A stretch of DNA of 47,446 bases from Bacillota bacterium. GTDB taxonomy: Bacteria > Bacillota > Clostridia > Christensenellales > UMGS416. This document shows, piece after piece, positions 8,433-15,259 of the stretch. How positions within the stretch are numbered: position 1 is the stretch's first letter; each line of letters starts with the position of its first letter. The notes under the pieces were generated by a model. It saw nothing but the letters and a program-made list of their open reading frames with translations. It was not told the origin of the DNA and did no database searches. The stretch spans positions 1 through 47,446 of the forward strand of contig JAEZSC010000060.1 in NCBI GenBank assembly GCA_023422005.1, given 5' to 3'. Made by a program: the position numbers and the translations under genes.

Positions 8433-9759
8433 GGGTCTGGCCGAAAAACTGCAAAGCGTACTAAAGAAAGTCACCGGCCGCGGCAAGCTCAGCGAAAGCG
8501 ACATTTCCGAGGCTATGCGCGAGGTGCGCCTGGCATTGCTGGAGGCCGACGTCAACTTCATGGTCGTGCGCGCTTTTGTCAAAAAGGTGACCGAGCGCTG
8601 CAACGGCCACGAGGTGCATGAAAGCCTGACGCCCGGCCAGCAGGTCATCAAGATCGTAAACGACGAGCTGACCGAGCTCATGGGCAGCGCCCACGCCGGG
8701 CTCAAGTTCGGCTCGCGCACGCCGGCGGTCATCATGCTGTGCGGCCTGCAGGGCGCGGGCAAAACCAGCATGGCCGGCAAGCTGGCCCTCTATCTGCGCA
8801 AGCGCCACAGCAAGCACCCGCTGCTGGTGGCCTGCGACATCTATCGCCCCGCCGCCGTGCAGCAGCTGCAGGTCGTCGGGTCCCAGGTGGGCGTGCCGGT
8901 GTTCGAGCGCGGCCAGCAAGACCCGGTGCAGACCGCCGCGCTGGGCGTGCAATACGCGATATCCCACGGCTGTGACGTTGTAATCCTCGACACCGCAGGC
9001 CGCCTGCACATCGACGACGCGCTGATGGCCGAGCTGGACCAGATCAAGGCGCTGACCATGCCTGAGGAAATGCTGCTGGTCGTGGACGCCATGACCGGTC
9101 AGGACGCCGTCAATGTCGCCGATTCCTTCAACAAGCGCATGGACATCAGCGGTGTGATTCTGACCAAGTTCGACAGCGACACCCGCGGCGGCGCGGCGCT
9201 CTCGGTGCGCCACATCACCGGCAAGCCCATTAAGTTCTGCGGCGTGGGCGAGAAGGTGGAGGACCTGGAGCCCTTCCACCCGGACCGCATGGCTTCGCGC
9301 ATACTGGGCATGGGCGATGTGCTCACGCTGATCGAGAAAGCGCAGAAGTCCTTCGATGCCGAGAAGGCCGAGAAGATGGAGCGCACGCTGCGCGGCGAAA
9401 AGAAGTTCGACCTGGAGGATTACCTCGAGCAGTTCGAGCAGATGAAGAAGATGGGCGACATCGGCGATGTCATGAAGATGATCCCCGGCATGAGCAAGCT
9501 CAACATCAAGCAGGAGGACATCGACACCGCCGAGATGGCGCGCATGGAAGCCATCATCAAATCCATGACCCGGGAGGAGCGGCGCAACCCCAATGTGCTC
9601 AACGCCAGCCGCCGCCGGCGCATCGCCCGGGGCAGCGGCACCCAGGTGCAGGATGTAAACCGTCTGATCAAGCAATTCGAGGCTGCCCAGCAGATGATGA
9701 AACAGTTCGGCGGCATGGGGAAGCGCCGCGGCGGCTTCAAGCTGCCCTTCGGCAGATAA
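8422..9759 (+). CDS. ffh: Signal recognition particle protein Ffh
   Basis: This GTPase of the signal recognition particle binds signal peptides and 4.5S/6S-type SRP RNA. It has 445 residues. The N domain is followed by G1 GLQGAGKTS (108-116), DIYRPAAVQQL (139-149), DTAGRLHIDD, TKFDSDTRGG, and then the methionine-rich M domain. The RNA-binding helix RRRRIARGSGTQVQDVNRLIKQF lies near the C-terminus. The ATG lies within the end of ylxM, indicating coupling. It pairs functionally with FtsY encoded 1.4 kb upstream. Confidence 0.97.
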   Translation: MAFEGLAEKLQSVLKKVTGRGKLSESDISEAMREVRLALLEADVNFMVVRAFVKKVTERCNGHEVHESLTPGQQVIKIVNDELTELMGSAHAGLKFGSRTPAVIMLCGLQGAGKTSMAGKLALYLRKRHSKHPLLVACDIYRPAAVQQLQVVGSQVGVPVFERGQQDPVQTAALGVQYAISHGCDVVILDTAGRLHIDDALMAELDQIKALTMPEEMLLVVDAMTGQDAVNVADSFNKRMDISGVILTKFDSDTRGGAALSVRHITGKPIKFCGVGEKVEDLEPFHPDRMASRILGMGDVLTLIEKAQKSFDAEKAEKMERTLRGEKKFDLEDYLEQFEQMKKMGDIGDVMKMIPGMSKLNIKQEDIDTAEMARMEAIIKSMTREERRNPNVLNASRRRRIARGSGTQVQDVNRLIKQFEAAQQMMKQFGGMGKRRGGFKLPFGR

Positions 9760-9761
9760 AA

Positions 9762-9840
9762 GCGGCGACAAATCATGATTTGTCGCTGCACCCCTTGGAA
9801 GGGGTGGCGGGGATTTACCCGCCGGGGTACGGCAAACTGG
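9762..9840 (+). promoter_or_regulatory. Chain of hairpins between ffh and rpsP
   Basis: Three hairpins lie back to back. A 28-base near-perfect palindrome (9762-9789) has 14 potential pairs including one G-T. Next is CACCCCTT-GG-AAGGGGTG (9789-9806). The third is GGCGGG-GATTTA-CCCGCC (9806-9823). A smaller GGCT-GACA-AGCC follows near 9838-9849. No run of T follows any of them, so simple rho-independent termination is doubtful. An S16 leader control element or a partial transcription block is possible. Confidence 0.5.
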
Positions 9841-9883
9841 CTGACAAGCCTTGCAATACACAAAAAATCGGAGGAGAATCACC

Positions 9884-10129
9884 ATGGCAGTCAAGATCCG
9901 ACTCAAGAGAATGGGCGCGAAGAAGGCGCCGTTTTACCGCATCGTCGTGGCGGAGGCCACCAGCCCCCGCGATGGCAGCTTCATCGAGGAGATCGGCTAT
10001 TTCAACCCGCTGACCGAGCCCGTGGGCTTTAAGGTGGACGCGGAGAAGGCCCGCCAGTGGATCCACAACGGCGCCCAGCCCACCGACACCGTGCGCGCGC
10101 TGCTCAAGAAGAACGGCGTCATCGAATAG
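9884..10129 (+). CDS. rpsP: 30S ribosomal protein S16
   Basis: The 81-residue product starts at ATG 9884 after GGAGGAGAATCACC. MAVKIRLKRMGAKKAPFYRIVVAEATSPRDG is the standard S16 N-terminus, and YFNPLTEP follows. It binds 16S rRNA early in 30S assembly. It follows ffh after a 124-base structured spacer and is separated from khpA by an unusually long, structured 305-base gap. No zinc-finger or other extension is seen. Confidence 0.97.
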   Translation: MAVKIRLKRMGAKKAPFYRIVVAEATSPRDGSFIEEIGYFNPLTEPVGFKVDAEKARQWIHNGAQPTDTVRALLKKNGVIE

Positions 10130-10157
10130 CGTCTACTTCGCATAGGCTGTTCGTACG

Positions 10158-10411
10158 AGACGACGACCGCCGATCCATTCCTGTCAGGAAATCCACTTGT
10201 GGATTTCCGGTCGCCCGCTGGCGAGACGGCGGAGGAAACAAACAGCAGTCTCGAAACGAGCAAAAGACCCGCCCGCAGGCGATCTGTCGTTTCTTAACAG
10301 TCAATATGAGGACTAAAAAGAACCATCACCTGCCGACTGTTATCGGCAGGTGATGAACGGCAATTATGACAAGTCGTCTAAATCGCCAAGGCGCCGAGGC
10401 GCCGAAGGCGA
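10158..10411 (+). ncRNA. Structured RNA element, copy A (leader of khpA)
   Basis: This fills most of the 305-base gap 10130-10434. A closing helix pairs AGACGAC (10158-10164) with GTCGTCT (10373-10379). Inside are CCGCCG/CGGCGG (10167-10172/10227-10232), an arm with GGAAATCCAC-TT-GTGGATTTCC (10187-10208), CTCG-AAA-CGAG (10250-10260), CGCC-CGCA-GGCG (10270-10281) and a 13-pair hairpin with loop CTGTTA (10324-10355). After the closing helix, AAA leads into TCGCC..GGCGC/GCGCC..GGCGA (10383-10411). The blocks and their order match copy B at 43823-44024, including a 21-base identity at 10366-10386. The family is not recognised. Confidence 0.7.
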
Positions 10412-10412
10412 A

Positions 10413-10431
10413 CAGCCGACGAAGGAGGCTG
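10413..10431 (+). promoter_or_regulatory. Possible ribosome-site-masking helix before khpA
   Basis: CAGCC (10413-10417) can pair with GGCTG (10427-10431), which takes in the 3' half of the khpA ribosome site AAGGAGG (10422-10428). The helix is only 5 pairs, but it directly follows the structured element and could couple its folding to translation. This is an inference from pairing alone. Confidence 0.35.
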
Positions 10432-10434
10432 AAA

Positions 10435-10668
10435 ATGAATCCTGAAGAACTCGTCAGCTACATCGCTCAATCCCTGGTGGAGGAGCCCGAGAAAGTCACC
10501 GTCAATGTGAATGACAAGGGCCGCACCGTGATCCTGGAACTCAAGGTTGCCCCGGAGGACATGGGCCGCGTCATCGGCAAGCAGGGGCGCATCGCTAACG
10601 CCATTCGCACGGTTGTCAAGTCCGCCACCAGCAACCGCCGCAAAAAGTACGTGGTCGACATCCTATGA
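10435..10668 (+). CDS. khpA: KH-domain RNA-binding protein KhpA
   Basis: This is a 77-residue single KH domain with the GKQG loop (48-51) in RVIGKQGRIANAIR. KhpA partners KhpB (Jag) and affects RNA binding and cell division in Gram-positives. The place between rpsP and rimM is the classical one. The ATG at 10435 follows AAGGAGGCTGAAA. An in-frame ATG at 10366, inside the structured element, opens a 23-codon extension with no stop but lacks a ribosome site. The stop overlaps rimM by 4 bases. Confidence 0.92.
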   Translation: MNPEELVSYIAQSLVEEPEKVTVNVNDKGRTVILELKVAPEDMGRVIGKQGRIANAIRTVVKSATSNRRKKYVVDIL

Positions 10669-11210
10669 AAAGCAAACCGCTTACGCCTGCCGACATCCTG
10701 CTTGTCGGGACTATCGGCCGGGCCCGCGGGCTCAAAGGACATGTCAGGGTACGCCCCTATACGGACGACCCTGGCAGGTTTTTTGATTTAGAGCGGGTAT
10801 ATCTGCGGGATGGAGACAGCTTCACGCCGCTGGAGCTGGCCGACGCCCAGGTGGAAGGCGACACCGTGGTGCTGCTCTTCCAGGGCGTGACCGACCGCAC
10901 AGCGGCGGAACTGCTGAACGGCAAAGAGATCTATATATCCCGCGAGGACGCTGTAGAGCTGCCGCCGGACAGCTATTTCATCGTAGACCTGGTGGGCTGC
11001 CGCGTGGTGGACGACCGGGGCGCTTTCATCGGCCGTGTGGCCGATGTACTGCAGCCCGGCGCGGCCGACGTCTACGTGTTGCGTGACGGCCCCCGGGGAG
11101 AGGTCATGTTCCCGTCTTTGAAGGACCTGATCCTGAGCACCGATATCGCCGCAAAGCAGATCATTGTGGACGCCAAACGGCTCAAAGAGGTGGCGGTTTT
11201 TGAACGTTAG
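10665..11210 (+). CDS. rimM: Ribosome maturation factor RimM
   Basis: The 181-residue product assists maturation of the 30S head by binding S19. The N-terminal domain begins LVGTIGRARGLKGHVRVRPYTDDPGRF, the family signature. The C-terminal PRC-barrel has DLVGCRVVDDRGAFIGRVADVLQPGAADVYVL. ATGA overlaps the khpA stop, and the end overlaps the TTG-started trmD by 11 bases, so khpA-rimM-trmD form a coupled unit. Confidence 0.95.
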   Translation: MKSKPLTPADILLVGTIGRARGLKGHVRVRPYTDDPGRFFDLERVYLRDGDSFTPLELADAQVEGDTVVLLFQGVTDRTAAELLNGKEIYISREDAVELPPDSYFIVDLVGCRVVDDRGAFIGRVADVLQPGAADVYVLRDGPRGEVMFPSLKDLILSTDIAAKQIIVDAKRLKEVAVFER

Positions 11211-11901
11211 CATCCTGACACTGTTCCCCGAAGCGCTGCAGCCCTATTTGGACAGCTCCATACTGGGCCGCGCTCAGCAGGCCGGCCTGCTGGATGTGCG
11301 GCTGTACAACATACGAGACTACACGCTGGACAAGCACCGCCGCGTGGACGATTACCCTTTTGGCGGCGGCGCCGGCATGGTTATGACGCCGCAGCCCATT
11401 TTTGACTGCATGGAGGCGGCTCTCCAGCGGCACGGCCAGCCTTGCCTACGCGTCTACATGAGCCCCCAGGGCCGCGTGCTGGATAACCGGCTGGCTCGGG
11501 AGCTCTCTCAACACACCGACATCGTAATCCTGTGCGGGCACTATGAAGGTGTGGATCAGCGGGTGCTGGACGCATGTGTGGACATGGAAGTGAGCATCGG
11601 CGACTATGTGCTGACCGGCGGCGAGCTGCCGGCGCTGGTTCTGCTGGACGCCATGAGCCGTTTCGTGCCCGGCGTGCTGGGCAACGACGACGCCCACGCC
11701 GACGAAAGCTTTGAGAACGGCCTGCTGGAATACCCACAGTATACACGCCCGGCCAGCTTCCGCGGCATGGATGTGCCGCCAGTGCTGCTGGGCGGCCACC
11801 ACGCCCACATCACCGCGTGGCGGCAGGCCAAGGCACTGGAGAAAACCCGCGTCGTCCGCGCCGATCTTGCGGAAAAGCACGAAAATCCATCGCAATCATA
11901 A
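11200..11901 (+). CDS. trmD: tRNA (guanine-N1)-methyltransferase TrmD
   Basis: TrmD methylates G37 of tRNAs and prevents frameshifting. It has 233 residues from TTG 11200, chosen because AAAGAGGTGG precedes it and the protein then begins LNVSILTLFPE, as in the family. An ATG at 11164 is inside rimM. GGGAGMVM (about 56-63), LCGHYEGVDQRV and SIGDYVLTGGELPALVLLDAMSR form the trefoil-knot SAM site. rplS, the usual next gene, is absent; a hairpin and a new promoter follow instead. Confidence 0.95.
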   Translation: MNVSILTLFPEALQPYLDSSILGRAQQAGLLDVRLYNIRDYTLDKHRRVDDYPFGGGAGMVMTPQPIFDCMEAALQRHGQPCLRVYMSPQGRVLDNRLARELSQHTDIVILCGHYEGVDQRVLDACVDMEVSIGDYVLTGGELPALVLLDAMSRFVPGVLGNDDAHADESFENGLLEYPQYTRPASFRGMDVPPVLLGGHHAHITAWRQAKALEKTRVVRADLAEKHENPSQS

Positions 11902-11904
11902 CCG

Positions 11905-11920
11905 GGGTTTGAGCAAACCC
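11905..11920 (+). terminator. Weak hairpin after trmD
   Basis: GGGTTT-GAGC-AAACCC forms a 6-pair stem 4 bases after the trmD stop. Only a broken T-rich tract follows (GTTGTAGTTTG), so it is a weak terminator at best. Confidence 0.35.
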
Positions 11921-11942
11921 GTTGTAGTTTGCTTCCCATTTC

Positions 11943-11971
11943 TTGACAGCTACCCGCACCACTTCTATAAT
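11943..11971 (+). promoter_or_regulatory. Consensus SigA promoter for lgt
   Basis: TTGACA (11943-11948), 17 bases, TATAAT (11966-11971): both boxes are perfect. The expected start is near 11978, about 24 bases before the TTG start of lgt. Confidence 0.85.
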
Positions 11972-12001
11972 CGTAAGCAGCGAACATAAGAGGTGACTGC
12001 C

Positions 12002-13036
12002 TTGTATATCGATCCCATCGCGTTACAGTTCCCGCTGTTTGGTCGTACCATCGCCATACACTGGTATGGTGTCATCATTGCCGCGGGTTTGCTGCTGGCC
12101 ATCCTGTTGGCCATGAGCCACACCAAGCGCGCCGGCCACAACCCCGACATCGTGCTGGACCTGGCGCTCATCGTGGTACCGCTGGCCGTCATCGGCGCCC
12201 GCATCTATTATGTCATCCCCATGTGGGACGAGCTCTATGCCGGCGGACCGTTCTGGAAAGTGTTCGCCGTGTGGGAGGGCGGTCTGGCCATCTATGGCGG
12301 CGTCATCGGCGGCCTCATTGGCGCGCTGATCTACACACGCTTCAACAAGTCCATCAAGCTGCTGCAGCTGCTGGATATTCTGGCTCCCAGCCTGATCCTG
12401 GGCCAGGCCATCGGCCGCTGGGGCAACTTCGTGAACCAGGAGGCCTACGGCGCCGTCATCACCGACCCGGCGTGGCAGTGGTTCCCGGCGGCGGTGTTCA
12501 TCCGCGCCGACGGCCAGTATCATATGGCGACGTTCTTCTACGAGTCCCTGTGGAACTTCATCGTCTTCCTTGCGCTGACGCTGTATTTCCGCCGCTCAAA
12601 GAAGCGCGTGGACGGCAACGTGTTCTGGCTGTACCTGCTGCTGTACGGCATCGGCCGCGCCGTGATCGAAGGGTTGCGCCTGGACAGCCTGTATTGGGGC
12701 AGCTTCCGCGTATCCCAGGTGCTAAGCGGCGTATTGGTGGTGGCCGCGGCCATCGTTCTCATCGTGAACTCCGTGCGCCGGCGCGAGCCCAAGGAGCCTG
12801 TGGAGCTGGATGATTCGCTGAGGCTGATGCCCAAGGATGAGGTTCACGACCTTGAGGCGGCGTCTCCTCTGGCGGCTGAAAGCCTGGAAGACGGCGACGC
12901 TCCTACGGTAAAAGAGGCTGCCCTGGATGCCCCCGCCGTGACGCCGCTGATGAGCGCGCCGCCGGTGGCGGATGAGACCCCGGAAAAAACAAAGATTCCG
13001 GAGGCGGAAGACGCCACACCGGACCGACCGCTGTAA
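12002..13036 (+). CDS. lgt: Prolipoprotein diacylglyceryl transferase with C-terminal tail
   Basis: Lgt transfers diacylglycerol from phosphatidylglycerol to the lipobox cysteine of prolipoproteins. Multiple membrane helices are seen. IAIHWYGVIIAAG and GRWGNFVNQEAYG are the family signatures. The TTG at 12002 is preferred because AAGAGG lies 8 bases before it; a GTG at 11993 overlaps that site. The product is 344 residues, longer than the usual 260-290. The last roughly 80 residues are acidic, Pro/Ala/Glu-rich and probably disordered in the cytosol. Confidence 0.92.
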   Translation: MYIDPIALQFPLFGRTIAIHWYGVIIAAGLLLAILLAMSHTKRAGHNPDIVLDLALIVVPLAVIGARIYYVIPMWDELYAGGPFWKVFAVWEGGLAIYGGVIGGLIGALIYTRFNKSIKLLQLLDILAPSLILGQAIGRWGNFVNQEAYGAVITDPAWQWFPAAVFIRADGQYHMATFFYESLWNFIVFLALTLYFRRSKKRVDGNVFWLYLLLYGIGRAVIEGLRLDSLYWGSFRVSQVLSGVLVVAAAIVLIVNSVRRREPKEPVELDDSLRLMPKDEVHDLEAASPLAAESLEDGDAPTVKEAALDAPAVTPLMSAPPVADETPEKTKIPEAEDATPDRPL

Positions 13037-13057
13037 ATTTAGACAGGAGGAAAGGGT

Positions 13058-13657
13058 ATGAAACGCGTCAATTCGCTCGTTTGGGGCACGGTGCTCCTTC
13101 TGCTGGGCGTTGTGCTGGTGCTCAACCAGCTTAATGTGCTGGACGTTCAGCGCGGCATGGCCTTCCCGATTATCCTTTTGGCGCTGGCCGTGCTGTTCCA
13201 CCTGTATTACTTCTTCTCCGGCCGCGGCAACGAGGGTCTGCTGGTTCCTGGCGGCATCCTGCTTACCTACGGGTTGATGTTCCTGATCTCAGAGCTTTAC
13301 GGCGACAAGGGCACCATCTTCCACAGTGGCCTGTGGCCGCTGTTGATACTGGGCCCGGCATTGGGCCTGTTCGAGCTGTATGCCTTCAGCCGCGGAGCCA
13401 AGGGGTCCATGGTGCCGGTGTTCATCCTGACGGCCATCGGCGGAGGTTTCCTGCTCAACACGTTCCTGGATGTGTCCTTCATGGTTGTGCTGGCCATCGT
13501 GCTGATCGGAGTGGGCGCCGGCCTGATGATCAACGCCATGGGCCATCGCGGCCAGCCGCACAACACAGAGCCGCCGCGCCCGAGCGAGCCGCTCCGCCAG
13601 GAGCCCCCGGTCGTGGATGTGAAGCCCGAGGATACTTCCAACCACACCTCTGAATAA
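13058..13657 (+). CDS. LiaF/LiaI-type transmembrane protein
   Basis: The 199-residue protein contains about six hydrophobic segments. MKRVNSLVWGTVLLLLGVVLVLNQLNVL is typical of the LiaI/LiaF-like transmembrane region found in cell-envelope stress proteins and in DUF5668-type proteins. The tail is short, Pro-rich and polar (residues about 165-199). No DNA-binding or C-terminal LiaF domain is seen, so a role in envelope-stress sensing is only a family suggestion. It follows lgt by 21 bases with AGGAGGAAAGG as ribosome site and ends before a strong terminator. Confidence 0.65.
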   Translation: MKRVNSLVWGTVLLLLGVVLVLNQLNVLDVQRGMAFPIILLALAVLFHLYYFFSGRGNEGLLVPGGILLTYGLMFLISELYGDKGTIFHSGLWPLLILGPALGLFELYAFSRGAKGSMVPVFILTAIGGGFLLNTFLDVSFMVVLAIVLIGVGAGLMINAMGHRGQPHNTEPPRPSEPLRQEPPVVDVKPEDTSNHTSE

Positions 13658-13675
13658 TCAACTGGCATTCTCAGA

Positions 13676-13719
13676 CCGCCGTTCATAGGATGTACCATCC
13701 TGCATGAACGGCGGTTTTT
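13676..13719 (+). terminator. Rho-independent terminator
   Basis: CCGCCGTTCAT (13676-13686) pairs with ATGAACGGCGG (13704-13714). AGGATG-TAC-CATCCT extends the hairpin inside, and five T follow at 13715-13719. It ends the lgt unit and stops only 3 bases before the patatin ATG. Confidence 0.9.
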
Positions 13720-13722
13720 GCT

Positions 13723-14589
13723 ATGGTCGGTTTGGCTTTGTCCGGCGGCGCGATACGCGGCGTTGCCCACATCGGCGTGATTAAGGCGCTGGAGGAAGCA
13801 CGCATCCCTATACACTGCATCTCCGGCACATCGGCGGGCTCTCTGGTGGGCGGCATATACGCCTGTGGCGTGCCGGTGCACATCCTGGAGGCCGAGGCGC
13901 TGGCCCTCAACGATAAACTGCTGGACTTCAACGCCAGCGGTGCGGCGAAGGCTGTGCTTTCACTGTTCGGCGGCAGGCGGGTGGGCTTCAAAGGGCTCAT
14001 CAAAGGCGACGGCGTGCAGAAACTGGCATGGCGACTGACCGGCGGCAAGAACATCCGCGACGCGCAGCTGGGCCTGGCGCTGTGCGCGGTGGATCTTCTC
14101 AGCGGCCAGACCATCTTCTTCACAAACGCCAGGCTGAAACCCCGTCGAGGCGACTATATCGTTGACAACGACGTCTCAATCGCCGACGCCGTGGCCGCCA
14201 GTTCCACGATACCAGCGGTGTTCGTGCCCCGGCCGTGCAAGGATTGGCTGCTGGTGGATGGCGGCGTGACCGAATATGTGCCGGTGAAGGTGCTGCGCGA
14301 CATGGGCGCCAAGTTCGTCATCGCCGTGGATCTGGGCAAGGAGGCGGGCGTGCCAAAGGCGCCCGATGACTTCCTGGAGATCTCCTCGCGGTCCTTGGAC
14401 ATCATGGGACGCCGGCTGGCCGATTTCTCCGGCCAAAAGGCCGACGCCATCATCGCGCCCTTCGTGTCCGACGTGGACCTGTTCGATTTCAAGCGCACCC
14501 CAGAACTGCTGGAGCGGGGTTATGAGGCGGCAAAAAAGATGATACCGAGTATCAGAAGCGCCATGGGTTGCATTTCCTCGCGGCGCTAG
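13723..14589 (+). CDS. Patatin-like phospholipase
   Basis: The 288-residue patatin-fold serine lipase has the oxyanion loop LSGGAIRG (6-13), nucleophile Ser37 in GTSAGS and the aspartate of the Ser-Asp dyad at Asp179 in LLVDGGVTEYVP. Such proteins cleave acyl groups from (phospho)lipids. Bacterial short forms such as RssA/YlbK types are often soluble. The ATG at 13723 matches the family start exactly. The only Shine-Dalgarno-like sequence, GGCGG at 13710-13714, is inside the 3' arm of the preceding terminator. The substrate is unknown. Confidence 0.85.
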   Translation: MVGLALSGGAIRGVAHIGVIKALEEARIPIHCISGTSAGSLVGGIYACGVPVHILEAEALALNDKLLDFNASGAAKAVLSLFGGRRVGFKGLIKGDGVQKLAWRLTGGKNIRDAQLGLALCAVDLLSGQTIFFTNARLKPRRGDYIVDNDVSIADAVAASSTIPAVFVPRPCKDWLLVDGGVTEYVPVKVLRDMGAKFVIAVDLGKEAGVPKAPDDFLEISSRSLDIMGRRLADFSGQKADAIIAPFVSDVDLFDFKRTPELLERGYEAAKKMIPSIRSAMGCISSRR

Positions 14590-14656
14590 GCGACGACATA
14601 CGACAGCACCGCAATGCTATCCTATGTTCATCTATGTATCCATATGCGGAGGGAGC

Positions 14657-15259
14657 ATGGCGAACCATCTGCGAGGCAAGCTATTCGGTGGATATGATAA
14701 AAAGCAGGTCAATATGCTGCTTTCGGATAAATCCATGCAATATGACGAGGCGTTGGCCGCCCGGCAGGAGCGCATCAACACGCTGCGTGATGAAAACCAG
14801 GCCATGAAAGAGGAGTTGGCCCGTTATCGCGCCAAAGAGCAGGATATCTGCGGCGCGCTGGTGATGGCGCAGCAGCAGGCTACCACGCTCATAGAGGACG
14901 CCAAACGCGAAGCCGAAGAGGAAAGCCACCGCCTCGTGGAAGAGAACAAGCTGCTGTATCGGCGGACTTTGGAGCTGTTTGACAGCATCCATGCCGAATA
15001 TGAAACACAATGGAACAGCCTGGAGAGCATCCGCGCCGATGTGGAGCGTTGTGCCGCGCGGGTGCGCCGCCATCAGGAGACCAATCAGGATTTGCGCAGA
15101 GCCTTTTTGAAGCAATATCTTGTCGTTTTCGACGAACCGGATCAGGTCGGTGAGAGCCACTCCCGAATGGCGTCCAGCGACCGGTTGAGTGCGACGTCGT
15201 CGGGTTCGCCGCCGGCCAGTATGGGCACCGGGGATTCCAGTGTCACGCTGCCACGGTAG
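14657..15259 (+). CDS. DivIVA-like coiled-coil protein
   Basis: The 200-residue product starts at ATG 14657 after GGAGGGAG. The N-terminus GKLFGGYDKKQVNMLLSD resembles the short membrane-targeting DivIVA/GpsB N-terminal motif, with GYDKKQV in place of GYD..EV. It is followed by a charged coiled coil (about 25-160). Such proteins act at division sites or poles. The last roughly 39 residues (Ser/Gly/Pro-rich) are read across the end of the convergent gene on the other strand, so the true C-terminus may have been extended by stop loss. The divIVA family call is moderate. Confidence 0.6.
   Translation: MANHLRGKLFGGYDKKQVNMLLSDKSMQYDEALAARQERINTLRDENQAMKEELARYRAKEQDICGALVMAQQQATTLIEDAKREAEEESHRLVEENKLLYRRTLELFDSIHAEYETQWNSLESIRADVERCAARVRRHQETNQDLRRAFLKQYLVVFDEPDQVGESHSRMASSDRLSATSSGSPPASMGTGDSSVTLPR

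Noticed and set aside
9762..9789. Phage attachment site or insertion-sequence end at the 28-base palindrome
   Set aside because: No duplicated partner, no transposase and no target duplication seen.
10158..10411. IscB/HEARO or TnpB omega RNA for the repeated RNA element
   Set aside because: No IscB, TnpB or transposase gene is nearby, and the conserved blocks do not match the omega RNA sequence I remember. A closing helix and placement at a ribosome site fit a leader RNA better. Not fully excluded.
10158..10411. Group I or group II intron remnant
   Set aside because: No domain V-like hairpin, no conserved group I core and no intron-encoded protein. The element lies between genes and does not interrupt one.
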